A stretch of 64,000 nt of DNA from Nymphaea colorata (Eukaryota > Streptophyta > Magnoliopsida > Nymphaeales > Nymphaeaceae): NCBI RefSeq assembly GCF_008831285.2, contig NC_045145.1, positions 23,622,802 through 23,686,801 on the forward strand. Direction: 5' to 3'. The notes beneath the pieces were generated by a model. It had not been told where the DNA came from and made no database searches. It saw only the letters and a program-made list of their open reading frames with translations. Made by a program: the position numbers and the translations under genes. Below, one piece after another: positions 43,250 to 54,770 of the stretch. The stretch's first letter is position 1; each line of letters begins with the position of its first letter.

Positions 43250-44790
43250 AGTATCCACATTTTAACCAAAAACCTTTGAAGAGGTAGTTGGACATAGAGA
43301 GTGGCGAGAGGCAATGAACTTAGAAATTAGTGCACTAAAGGAAAACAACACTTGGACATTGTCCATTTTGCCAAAAGGAGTTAAGCCCATTGGTTGTAAG
43401 TGGGTTTACAAAATCAAGTTCCGATCAAACGGTACTATTGAGAGATACAAGACACGCCTAGTCATCAAAGGTTATTCCCAATAGGATGGACTGGACTACA
43501 ATGAGACATTTGCACGAGTCGCAAAAATAGTAACTGTCCGAACTTTACTTTCAGTCACTCCGGTAAATGATTGGTTACTATACCAAATAGATGTGAAAAA
43601 TGCTTTTTTTCATCGCGATTTGCTTGAAGAAGTCTATATGCAAGTTCCACGAGGATATGACTATAAAGGACAAAATCTAGTATGTAAATTACATAAATCT
43701 CCTTACAATATCCTCGAAATTGGTTTCAAAAATTGTCGTTGGCATTGGTGGGGTTTGGATGCAGTAAATCAAAGGCCGACCATATGTTGTTCACTTGCAA
43801 ACAAGGCCAATTTTCTGTTGCTATTCTCATTTATGTGAACAACCTTATTATTATGGGCAACACCAAGTAGCTGATTGACAAATTTAAGCAATTTTTATGT
43901 CAAAAATTTTGTGTGAAAGACATTGGTACTCTTAAGCATTTTTTGGGTTTAGAAGTTGCCCGTTCAAGTGCAGGAATTTATGTTTCACAGCAAAAGCATG
44001 CTCTCAACATTGTAAGCAAAATGACTATGATGGGTGTCAAGCCAATGGAATTTTCAATGGAACTTCGCAGCAAAAGTATGCTCTCAGCATTGTAAGCAAA
44101 ATGACTATGACGGGTGTAAAGCCAATGGAATTTTCAATGGAACAAAAGCACAGACTCGACTCCACACAAAGTCGGTTACTAAAAGATCGAACTACGTATA
44201 GAAGGCTGGTAGACATGGCTCATCTATTTAAGTATAATAACACTTGATATTCAGTTTGCAGTTCTCTTGTTAAGCCCATTCATGCAAACACCACGTGAAA
44301 TACATCTTCAAGTTGCAGTAAGAGTGGTGAAGTATATTAAGTTGAAGCCATGACAAGGTATTCTCCTAAGCAAACAAACCAATCTTCAAATTACTGTGTT
44401 TTGTGATTCTGATTGGGCGGCTTGTCAAAAAACATGAAGGTCCATAACTGGTTATTGTATTCTTTATGGTAATTCTCCAATTTCATGGAAGACAAAAAAA
44501 CAGTCCACAGTATCTCGCTCTTCTGCAGAAGCAAAATACAAGGAGATGGCAAATGCGGCATGTCAAGTGACTTGGTTGAAAATCTTGTTGTCGGATCTAG
44601 GCGTGAGACATCCACAACTGACAAATCTATACTGTGACAATCAGGCTACGATGCATATTGCAACCAATCCAGTTTTTTACAAGCGTACCAAACAAATAAA
44701 TTTAGACTATCATGGTATGAGAAAAAATAAATCAAGGTCTAGTGAGGACTAGTTACATTAAGAGCAAAGATTAGATGGCAGACTTATTCA
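43250..44790 (+). pseudogene. Copia-3 reverse transcriptase and RNase H
   Basis: RVT_2 starts REWREAMNLEISALKENNTW, then KWVYKIKFRSNGTIERYKTR and LLYQIDVKNAFFHRDLLEEV. The catalytic site reads YVNN (43832-43843) instead of YVDD, both Asp codons changed to Asn by G-to-A. An 80-bp tandem duplication at 43986-44145 shifts the frame. RNase H is visible as VFCDSDWAACQKT, SWKTKKQSTVSRSSAEAKY and LYCDNQATMHIA. This copy is enzymatically dead. Confidence 0.9.
43986..44145 (+). repeat. 80-bp tandem duplication within Copia-3
   Basis: Two adjacent units, each beginning CAGCAAAAG.ATGCTCTCA and ending TTTTCAATGGAAC, with three or four differences. Since 80 is not a multiple of three, the second unit is out of frame. 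Confidence 0.92.
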
Positions 44791-44873
44791 CTAAGGCCTT
44801 AGGCAAGGAAGCATTTAATCATCTTCTATCTGAACCGAACATAAGAGATCTCCACGCTCAGTTTGAGGGAGAG

Positions 44874-45159
44874 TGTTAAAATTGAGATTCACCTTTATCT
44901 TCTTATCTTGACAAAACCTTAACTTAACGATAAGATTTTGAGTTGGTTAGTGAAGCTGTTAAGATGAGCCAGCCAAATATCATGGGAGAAGATGAGCCAG
45001 CCAAATATTATGGGGTAAGATGAGCCAGCCAAATATCATTGAAACCAAAACCCATGTACTACTTCTTTTGTATAAATGTGTGTAAGATCAATAGAAAAGT
45101 ATCAAGCAATTCTCTCTCTCTTCTCGTGTTATGTTCTTAAGCACTCAAATAAATTCATA
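44874..45159 (+). repeat. Copia-3 3' LTR
   Basis: 286 bp, from TGTTAAAATTGAG to AAATTCATA, preceded by the purine tract GAGGGAGAG. It contains three 27-28-bp units (AAGATGAGCCAGCCAAATAT) and a TATAAAT box at 45071-45077, both missing from the 5' LTR. Confidence 0.92.
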
Positions 45160-45164
45160 GGTCC

Positions 45165-45693
45165 CCTCGTGAAGCTTCCCTACGTCTTCTTATTATTTTT
45201 CCTCCACCAAATGTAGCTTTCTGGCCTACCTTTCAAAACAAGCAACACAAGGAGAATAGGAAAGGGAAAAAAACAAAAGGAGAGTGAGGAGTTTGGTGAT
45301 GGTTCACGCATTCAAAATAAGCAAATTAAAGATTTTTTTAGTCCTCCTATTTCCTCTAAATGAAAAAGGAGAAAGACGGTTGCCTTGGTGGCATCGCATG
45401 TGGCAGGACATGGGTTACTATATAAAACTCATGGATAAGTATAAACTACTTTCTACAATTTCCGAAAGTCCTAATTTTCGCAAAAAATGTCCAAAACAAA
45501 AATATGTTTGCTAAGTTAATAATAAAAATATATTGAAGTGATAGAAAGCAATATTTGAAATAAAAATTGACAAACATTTTCTATAGTTCAATCATTCACT
45601 TCAGGACTTTATTAAGCGGTTGTCTTGAATACTTTGGCCCTTATTAAGAACATCACAAAATTTAGTTTTTCTTCTTATAAATTATATATAGGC
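45165..45693. other. No feature recognised
   Basis: AT-rich flank between Copia-3 and the SINE-like insertion. No gene was recognised. Confidence 0.5.
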
Positions 45694-45929
45694 AAATGAT
45701 AGGCTTGTACCCTGAGGGGTGATAGCATGGTGGGTGGCAAGGTGGTCCAGTTCCTCTAAGGACTCGTGTTAGTTGTCACTATCACATCCGAGTGCTCTGT
45801 ACCTTTGAACCATAAAAGGTCCTGAAGCATGTTCTGTGAACCCAGGGACAGGGTATAGGGGGGCCAGTGGCCTCTCTTAGGGGCGATGAAATGAACCACT
45901 CACTCTTAAATAAAAAAATGATAGGCTTG
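45694..45929 (+). mobile_element. SINE-like insertion with 14-bp target duplication
   Basis: The insert 45708-45915 (208 bp) is flanked by a perfect 14-bp duplication AAATGATAGGCTTG (45694-45707 and 45916-45929). It ends in an A-rich tail (TTAAATAAAA). The left part contains TAGCATGGTGGG at 45723-45734, close to the polymerase III A box. A matching B box is not obvious. Size, long duplication and A tail fit a SINE moved by LINE machinery. I cannot place it in a named family. Confidence 0.75.
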
Positions 45930-46234
45930 AAAAAGAAAAATTTCTCAAAAAATGCTGATTCAGGCACGTAATGGAAAAAAAAATGTTTGGAATTTTGGAG
46001 ATCTCTAGTCTCCAATATGTGGATGAAATTGAACCCCAGCGATACGAAAAGCCGAAACAGTTGCCAATGCTCACACAAAGAAACTACAATGAATTACGAT
46101 TAATGTTCCAAGAAGTAACACTATATGCAAAGCATAATTTTCTAGCCATGCCGGTCATACTTTTTTCTAAAGGACATAAGAATTCAAGTACTACTTAATT
46201 TGTAAAAATTGGATTGTCCAGGTTAAATTGCCAA

Positions 46235-47342
46235 GAAAAATGCTGAAACAAATTATATTCGTAGAAGATGTTAGATTGGTTCTTCAAATTGAGTTGCTTA
46301 TTCACGCAGGATTCCTACTTCCTCTTTCAGTTCAATTCTCTAATGAAACTGAAAGATAAGGCAGCCAAAAGTAGTTAAACCTGGCCTCTGTTTCTACAAT
46401 CCACATATTATGATACTAACAAGAACGAGAGGAGGGAAAACAAGAATAAACTGCACATGAAATGAAACTTATGTTGATTCCTAAATCAAATTTAACGAGA
46501 AGTCAGTTGCCCTAAGGCAGCCTATGCATGCTAGCCCAGCAGATCCACACCTAAAATTATCAATGTACATGATTATCCATTAACATGTTTGCCTCCAATA
46601 GCATGCTGCCTCTGTTAGCAAAAGTGAAAATAAATATCTTGGCAATCACCATGAAAATCTTGGCATTATCAAATCTAGGCAAGGCATTGTGAGCCACAAC
46701 AATACTGATTTGATTCCAGATGGAGATTTCTATATATCTGGAAACCAATTTCAGATAGTATGGCCATCCATATTGTGTAACACTTTGCTCTTTAAAGCAA
46801 CAACTCATACAAATGAGATAAGTATTGAGAGAAAACCATTGTGCATGTAGGCATGCTGCCGCACCACATCTGGAATGAAACTTTAGAACCAATGCTGATT
46901 ATCCAATTAACAGGATACATCTCATTAGCCACCAGGAAAAACTTCATACAAGTTACTTATAAAGCAATCTCCATCATATGATCATCTCCAGATTTTCAAG
47001 TGCACTTGCTATTCTCATTTTGCCATTTTGGTAAACTGCCGACGGGCGATACGTGATCAGCAGTTGAGTTCTTCCTCTTCCATTGATTGAATCCATTGGC
47101 ATTGGAACAGAAAACTTCCTCTAGCATCATCCATATATGTTGTGGCATCATTTTTTGGCCATCATGATCACCATGAATGTTGTGGAACATCATTCCGTTT
47201 TCCAACTACAGTAGGCAGGCTCTGTGATCGCTTTTTCTGTATATCTTCTCAACTCAGTATGTAAAGCCCTTATATTTTTTTATCTTGTACAATGAACCAT
47301 GTGTTCTCGTATATAAGTGTTCATAGGGATTGTCTATACATG

Positions 47343-47402
<60 letters not shown>

Positions 47403-47445
47403 CACACACACACACACTCACATGTAAATACATATAGAAGTCCAG

Positions 47446-47481
<36 letters not shown>

Positions 47482-47538
47482 TCACACTCACACTCACACA
47501 CACACACACTCACATGTAAATACATATAGAAGTCCAGT

Positions 47539-47573
<35 letters not shown>

Positions 47574-47707
47574 AGAGACAGATACACACTATTGAACTTA
47601 ATTAACTTGTCAATGAGGTTATGAAGAAGTAAATAGTATGCAATAAGAGAGGGTTACTACTTTTGCATGGATATAAGAGTTAATAAAAATTAACAATCGG
47701 GGCATTA
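46235..47707 (+). repeat. Copy D of the dispersed repeat family
   Basis: This is the reverse complement of 5911-7140 (copy C), with a CA/TA microsatellite cluster expanded at 47346-47582. A frame at 46560-46892 (minus) corresponds to 6512-6820 (plus) in copy C and remains open in both. The right end (GGGGCATTAC) meets the sequence at the assembly gap in copy C. Confidence 0.85.
47346..47582. repeat. Compound CA/TA microsatellite cluster
   Basis: Long CA runs alternate with CTCACA and TA runs. A block containing CATGTAAATACATATAGAAG recurs with a 92-bp period (about 47421 and 47513), so the cluster has itself been duplicated. Confidence 0.95.
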
Positions 47708-48983
47708 CAAAGGATAGTCAGCAACTGAAGAGCCATCATCAGTAAATTTGTAATTTCTGCTTTTGTATAGTCTTGTTTAACACTATTTGGCAACATTTTG
47801 GCTTTCCATTTGCTGAAACCCTAGGGAGGAGCTTCTTGCAACAAGAATTTGGAAAAGTAAAGAAATGCACCAATATTTTACTATATTAGTTGTGGGTCAG
47901 GTTCAAAGCTTGGTACTGACTGGTTGTAATTCTTTTACAATCTCAACCTTTGACGACAGTGTTAATCAAGATGCAGTTGGAGGCACTGTTGGTTGATACC
48001 AAGGCTCTATAGCTTGACCTGTATGTGGATGGACGAAGTATAATCCATGAAAATATATAGTTATCTATTGGAACAAATGAAGGAGATTTGAATCAATTTT
48101 AGCAAAATAAAGGCCTGGTATTGGAGTTCTTCAAGTTGTTGGAATTAGACTCATCTCTAATTTAATAGGTATGGGGATATTCAGTCATAGGTTAGCATGT
48201 AGTCCATGTACATTCTGTTGAGCTTATGTGTATATAAAATATGTATGATGTATACAAAGAATGATGTAAATATGTTGGTATAAGAATAGGGGTACATAGA
48301 ACAGACAACGTGTTGTTTATGAGAGCATCATGTTGAGAACAATGCAATGCATCAAATTATGATTATAATAAACTAGGCATATATTGAAGGTTTCTGAAAA
48401 TTCATGAGGTGATCACAATATAACACAAAAAATTACAATTTCATGATATCATTTAAATATGTGTATGGGAAATATTTAGGATTATATATGTGTGTGTGTG
48501 TGTGTGTGTTCATGTAGATACTGATACGAGAATATGTTTGAAAATTTGAAACTTCATAAATCTTTTATGAACTTTCAAAATCAATTCTACCGAGCAAATT
48601 CTCATATTTCATAACCATCGTATGTGTGTGCTTTGTGACAAGTTATTTAAATGAATGCATGTGTGATATAACGAGGTCAGGTGAACTCTCTGCTATCAAC
48701 CCTGTTGGGTAAGAAGGTCTAACAGAATTACCTTCATGAACTGAACCTACAAATCGAGCGGGAAGAAACTTACTACTTGTTTATCAGTATTCCACCCAGA
48801 TATTATTTCAGATGCAAAGTATTTCTTACATAAAGACTATTACATGCAACTAAGGTTACAATTATTTTCGAGTGATTATTGTACATGACAGTTCCACCTT
48901 CAGCAACTTACTAGACTTGGGCTAATCAACTGGTGACAAGACAAAATAGGTATAGCATATTGTCCATGTTTATGACGTAGGGT

Positions 48984-49074
<91 letters not shown>

Positions 49075-49699
49075 GTCAATAGCATAAGGAATTCATTTTG
49101 AGTTCCTCACGACAATGTTTGTTGCCAATGGTTTTAATTGTTGGGAAATCAAATGTCAATGAATTTTTTTCCCAATGACTTTAGGGTCATCAGGAATTCA
49201 TTTCCCAATAGCCTTTGGCTGTCTTTGCCAACAGCTTGGGCTGACAAAAGAAAAAGCCCACAATGCTGCAGTATCTCTGCTTGGGCCTTATTACAAAAAC
49301 AAGTTTGAGCCTAGACCCAAACTTTGTGATCATCGGTCATGAAGCTCTTCATAAAGGCTATCTATACTACGAACCCTTCTAAGACATCATGTTTAGTTCA
49401 TTGAAGAAGGCTTTCTCTTTCTTAACGTTCAAAATCCCAAAAGCTGAAGTTTCTAAATGGATTATAGTTTGATTTTTTCAAAATGTCATAACAGATCTCA
49501 ATGTTTATAGGATTCCAAATAAACATCAAGGTTCATTTTCATATTGAATGAGTTGAAAAATATGCTCATGGACAAGGAAAAGAAACAAATGAAAGGAGCG
49601 ACAACTCAAGCTTGAGCAATCAAATTAGTCCTATCAAAAGCCTCTAAATTGAACAAGGTGATGAAGACGAAATTGATGAAGAGAAAGTTGATTATTCTC
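47708..49699. other. No gene recognised; microsatellites
   Basis: AT-rich DNA with a TG run near 48490-48510 and a long TA run at about 48990-49074. No coding frame was recognised. Confidence 0.55.
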
Positions 49700-51175
49700 C
49701 CAAAACAAATATTGTTCTTGATCTTTCAACTGAATGAATACTTCCCATGACAACAAGTACAATTGATGGCACTCACATCCCAAAACATACATGGCCTCAG
49801 CGCAAGTTCAAGATTCACTTTTCTAAAACTTACATGGCATCCGCGCAAGATCAAGGACCATCTCACAACCTTGAAGCTCTTGCCCAATGTTAAATGGGTG
49901 CAATCCATGAAAGAAGCACTTATCTCTCTTCACAAAAACAAAACAACATTAGAGTCGGTTCCAGCCACAATGGCTTGTAATCTTATTGGGTCCAATATTT
50001 TTTGCATGGATCGAAATTATGATATACCTACAGCAAGAGACAAAGCTTGCCTAGTTGCTAAAGGATATAAACAATAGAAATAAATCAATTACACAAAGAC
50101 CTTTAGTCGAATGGTCAAACCAGCAGCTATTCACACCATTATTGGTAAGCTATTTTTCAAGAATGGTCTATACACCAACTCGTTGTAAATAATAATTTTA
50201 TTCATAGAGAACTTAAAAGGAAGTGCTTTGTCAGTAGCTTCTCAATTGAAAAAGTTGGAAAGCTTAGTTATTGTTGTTGGCATAGTGCTTATTAAAGTTC
50301 AAAAATCACTTTTCTAGAACCTACAGGGCATCGGTGCAAGATCAAGAATCATCTCACTACCTTGAAGCTCTTGCTCAATGTTAAATGGGTGCAAGCCATG
50401 AAAGAAACAATTAGTTATATTCACAAAAACAAAACCACATTACAGTTGGTTCCAGTCACAATGGTTTATAATTTTATTAGATCAAGTATTTTTTGCATGA
50501 AATGAAATTCTGATACACCTATAGCAAGATACAAAGTTTGCCTAGTTGCTAAAGGATATAAACAATAGGAATGGATCAGTTACACCGAGACCTTTAATCC
50601 ATTGGTCAAGCCAACAATTATTCACATTATTACTGGTAAGATATTTTTCAAGAATGGTCTATGCACCAACTCGATGTAAATAATACTTTATTCATGGAGA
50701 ACTTAAAAGCAAGTGCTTCTGCAGCACTTCTCAATTGAAAAACTTGGAAAGATTAATTATTATTGTTGGCATAGTGCTTATTAAAGGTGGTGAGAAAATC
50801 ATGCTTACTCAAAGACATACCTCTAAAAGCTTTTGGCAAAAGCTCAAATGGAAAACTCAAAATCCATAGGGCACCAGCTGCTACTTAACATTATCTTATC
50901 TAAGGAAGAATGAAGCAAGTGTGATGATCATGGTGCATCATTATACATACAAGTTATTGGTCTTTAGTGTGCAGCACTTTCAACTTTCAAGGCACGGCAT
51001 TGCTAATTTTTCTAATTATGCATGTCCATATATGCATGAGCCAAAGGACTAGCATTAGACTTTTGTCAAAAGAATTTTTTGGTACATCAATGGGACCATT
51101 AACCATGGATTACATTTCTCTAAAGTTAGTCATTTGTAGCTGTCAGCGTTTTTGATATAGATTGGGCAAGCTGTT
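49700..51175 (+). pseudogene. Copia-4: old reverse transcriptase remnant
   Basis: The plus strand shows fragments of the Copia RVT_2 domain: SMKEALISLHKNKTTLESVP, then ARDKACLVAKGYKQ and TKTFSRMVKPAAIHTI, corresponding to the family W..AM..E...L..N.TW.LV, RYKARLVAKG and ETFSPVVK..TIR. The whole segment is repeated once (49815-50305 and 50306-50786). Further on, KRIFWYINGTINHGLHFSK at about 51070-51120 matches the region before RNase H. Stops are frequent. No LTRs were found. Confidence 0.75.
49815..50786 (+). repeat. About 490-bp tandem duplication in Copia-4
   Basis: Unit 1 (49815-50305) and unit 2 (50306-50786) both start TCACTTTTCTA.AAC.TACA and end GGCATAGTGCTTATTAAAG. They differ at many sites, so the duplication is old. 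Confidence 0.9.
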
Positions 51176-51429
51176 CAAATGAGAGACGATGACGAGTAGA
51201 TCTGTAATGCATATTGGAACAGATAAAATACCCTAGCATCCAATAAGTAACATAATATTCTCATATGAATATCTGAAGAGGCTAAGCATCTTCGCAAGAG
51301 CAGTGTCAAGATTGTTGTTGTTAGAAATTGCTTCTCAAAGAAGATAAAAAATAATGCAAATCCAATCGTAAACAATCTTAAAGGATTGGCTGGATAGAGC
51401 ATATGAGCGAGGATGAAGTAAACATCTCT
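51176..51429. other. Probable outer part of repeat copy E
   Basis: Leads into the copy E match. Open frame 51175-51402 (minus) has no recognised domain. Confidence 0.35.
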
Positions 51430-51650
51430 ACAATCGCAGTGAAAACATTAGTGGTATCAAATGTGTTAGGCAAGTTGTTGTGAGCCATAAAAATATTGAT
51501 TTGCATTCAGATGGAATCATTGTAAAGCTAGAAATAGATTTCAAAACTTACTGTCATCCATATCAAGTAATTCTAATTGCTCTTTGAAGGAACCTCTCAT
51601 ACCAATGAGATAAATATGGAGAGAGAATAACTTGACTTCAGTACACTTGC
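51430..51650 (+). repeat. Copy E, diverged fragment of the dispersed repeat
   Basis: Resembles 46620-46860 of copy D in the same orientation: GTTAGGCAAG.TGTTGTGAGCC, GATGGA.AT, CATCCATAT, CATACCAATGAGATAAATAT and GAGAGAATAA line up in order. It is much more diverged than copies A-D. Confidence 0.65.
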
Positions 51651-52589
51651 CGCACCATTGTAAAATTTTGTGGCATTGTTCTTTCATGTTTCTTCATGCT
51701 TGTTAGTTTCTTATGGCCATCAATAACATGTATCTAAATAAGGATGTTGACTAAGAGACGAACCCCATATGTAACAAGAGATTATATCATTCATTTACAT
51801 GACAATGTTCAACTATCTAATGAGATTGATTAAACCACTAATATATACACATATATAGGTCATGAACATGTCATTGTTTTGTCCTAGATGCTAAGAAAAC
51901 CCATATCTCACCATTGATAGTGTGACATTGTGAAAATGGCTAGGTTGTTTGCGTTTATTTAGGGAGAAGAAAAGAGAATTAACATGAGCTTGCGTTCATT
52001 GCAAAATTCTACTCTATATTCCTTTATGCTTTCTTGTGTAGAGCACTATTGTTTCTCAAGCTTTAGGTACTATCTCTTTGATCAAATATGAAACATATTA
52101 TCTCTTAGGGGGCTTTTAACATAATCCTCTTACCAAATGCCCTTAGGGTTCACAACTCTATGTATGAATACTTCTTGTCAATGGATTATTATAGACCTTA
52201 GCAACTCAAAGGAGTTCCATTTCCAGCTGACTCTTTTATTATTTTCAAATGTCAATATTGTAGACTCTGAAGTTCTTTCTATTAAAAAGAGAGCCATGTA
52301 CGCAGACAAAGGTTATAGAAAGTCAACTTTGTAGAAACACTTTATCAAAGCTCAAGAAACCTTCATGGATGTAGGACAAGTTAGGCCAATTCATATTAAA
52401 TTTGTACATTTGTTGTGCTTTTCTGTCTAATTTTTTTCTCTTTGGACTACACGGAATCAAAGCTATGCTTGAGGGAAAAACAGGTTAATGCAAGGTTGAC
52501 AACAAGGGAGATTCAAATTACAGTACCATCTCTTTTATATAGCAATGTATACCTCTATTGAAGTCCCTCGTTAAAGGACACATAAATTG
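51651..52589. other. No feature recognised
   Basis: AT-rich DNA between repeat copy E and Copia-5. No supported gene. Confidence 0.5.
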
Positions 52590-54770
52590 GTCCAAATCTC
52601 AAAATTACAAATTTTCCATGGATTGGACTTAACTATTTAGCATAGTGGAACAAACAATGTTATGATTAAAAATTTAGACTCAGCTATATCAATCGAGAAA
52701 AAAATATTAATGCCAAATGCTAGTGACTTGTCATATGAGAAAAGAAAGGCCAACAACCATGTTATGGTGTACTTGCTTCACAGTATGGTGCGCATAATTG
52801 TTGAAAAGTTCATTTTTCTCTCAACAGTAAGGGCATTTGAAAGGCCTCACAAGACTTGTATGGTGATCAATACATATATCCATAACATTGCTCGTATGTA
52901 TGAATTGCATCAAAAAATACACAATCATAAGAAATGGATTTTTAGTGATTATTTTGGAAAGTTGAAGGCCACAAGGAATGAGGTGGACTCATAGGTATGC
53001 CCACTTGTGATCCACTAGATATAAAGAAGATGAAAGATTAGTCAAAGATGTTTTAGTAATTGGCTAAGATTCAATTAGGTCATGAAAACTTAAAAAGCCA
53101 AATTCTTATTGATGTAGAGATTAGAGTTTTTGCTCTATTCCTTGCATCAAATTTTTAACTATGTTAAAAAAAAAACAAAGAAATGCAAAACATAATGGAA
53201 ACAACTATAAAAGTGAACCTAAAGGGAAAAATGAAGCAAAATAAACAAAAGTAACGGAGAGAACCAACAGAAAGGAAATCACAAAAGACAATTAGGGCTT
53301 CATTAAACTAAAAGCTAAAAACAAATTAGCCCTAAGAATCTTTGTATAGACTAAAAGTGGATGCATTGATTTATATCCCAATAAATAAACATGAAGTAAA
53401 CCCAAACTCTCATAATTGGAATTTTTTTTGCTCCCACTCTGCATCACTTATGAACAGCAAGTTACCTATGATGAATAACAATTTTGCTATTATTAGCCCA
53501 ACAAATGAGAACCTGCAGACTAAATATGAAGGGCTTGAGAGATTTTCTTACAACCATTGGGAGAATGGAGGATAGCAAATAAAACTATCAACTATATAAC
53601 TCAAAAGGAGTTTTTGAAGTGCACGTGCTAAGAAACTAGGCCACACTAAAGACTTGTTTATTCAGGAAAAACAATCTTAGGTCCCAACTAGAAAATGAAA
53701 TTTGAGAAAGCAGATGATCAGGGAGGACCAAACTTGACAAGCATGACAAATAGTTCTTCTCAATTGCATATGACATAGACGATAATCCTATTATTGTTCA
53801 GAAATTGCAAGAAATTCCTTAACCTCTAGGACTTGCAAGGATGACAACGACACTTAGGTTTGAACTAACACCTTTTCTTGGTAACATCAAGACCTTATAT
53901 AACACATGGGTTCTAGATTTCATAGGCAGCTATCAATGATCAATAAATATACTAGTTAGATGATTTAATTCAAATCAATCTAGAAGGAAATCTATTACAT
54001 GTTGTAAACAGGTCCTTGTTTCTTTAAAAGGTCTTAGAGAAACACAATATTTGAAGCATTTTATTGATGGTAAGGCTGTTTACGTTCCATCTCTTGTGTC
54101 AAATTAAATGCCAGGTAAAAAGGATTACAAGCATATACAATTCAAGGCTGTTTTGGGGAGTGGCAATTGGTGAAGAATGGTGAATGGACTTTATAAGTTC
54201 AAGAAAAATAAATGACCCAGTTTTGCTGTTTTGTATTGTGATAAAACACTATTGTGGCATGTTAAACTGGATCATGAATCAATATTGCCTTAAAAAGGAC
54301 TTTTGTCCGATTTAAATTTTAGCATTCATTGCCATGAAATTTTGTAATGATAAACGTTTGAGAGTGTTATTTCCTTAAAATTTATTTGATTGTTTGTGGT
54401 CTAGTAGTAATGACAATGGTACAAACTATATATGTGGACAAAGCTTTACTCCAGATGTTGATTATGATCTTTATATATAGATTATTCCTGCAAAATTTCA
54501 TGTTAATTTGTATAATAAAGTGAAAAGATGAAGTGATTTTAATTTCCAAAACATTTTATAAGACGATAGAAACATGATTTTTATATGAAATTGAAGCCAC
54601 TCGGACATGCAATGGGATTGAATTCGTAAACGAATTTTGTTTGAATTCAAAAAATTGCATACAATTGATCATCAAAGCTTTTGTATGAGAACTCCCCAAC
54701 AAATTAATGGACTGCCACCAAGGAAAAATGGTCACTTGCATGAAGTAATGTTCGCATCCCCAAAAATACT
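52590..54770 (+). pseudogene. Copia-5: old gag-integrase remnant
   Basis: The frame 52662-52994 contains HSMVRIIVEKFIFLSTVRAF and HNIARMYELHQKIHNHKKW with SDYFGKLKATRNEVDS, clear Copia gag (SM...I...FLFL.T....W, then RMYELHQKI.N.KQG...V..YF..L...W.E). Further right, LLWHVKLDHESI at about 54250 resembles the pre-integrase finger. NGIEFVNEFCLNSK at about 54610-54650 and TPQQ.NG...RKNGHLHEV at about 54690-54745 match the integrase D and E blocks. Stops and shifts are dense, and no LTR was found. Confidence 0.75.

Larger units (their letters stand above)
40032..45159 (+). mobile_element. Copia-3: near-complete, decayed Copia retrotransposon
   Basis: Both LTRs, a perfect primer site and all pol domains are present in Copia order. 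Total length is 5,128 bp. Flanks are GGTAC (40027-40031) and GGTCC (45160-45164), a 5-bp target duplication with one mismatch. The 5' LTR (147 bp) has lost about 140 bp still present in the 3' LTR (286 bp), including its TATA box. The polyprotein is broken by many stops and frameshifts. Confidence 0.94.

Noticed and set aside
47292-47519. Histidine/threonine-rich frame
   Set aside because: Translation of a CA microsatellite.
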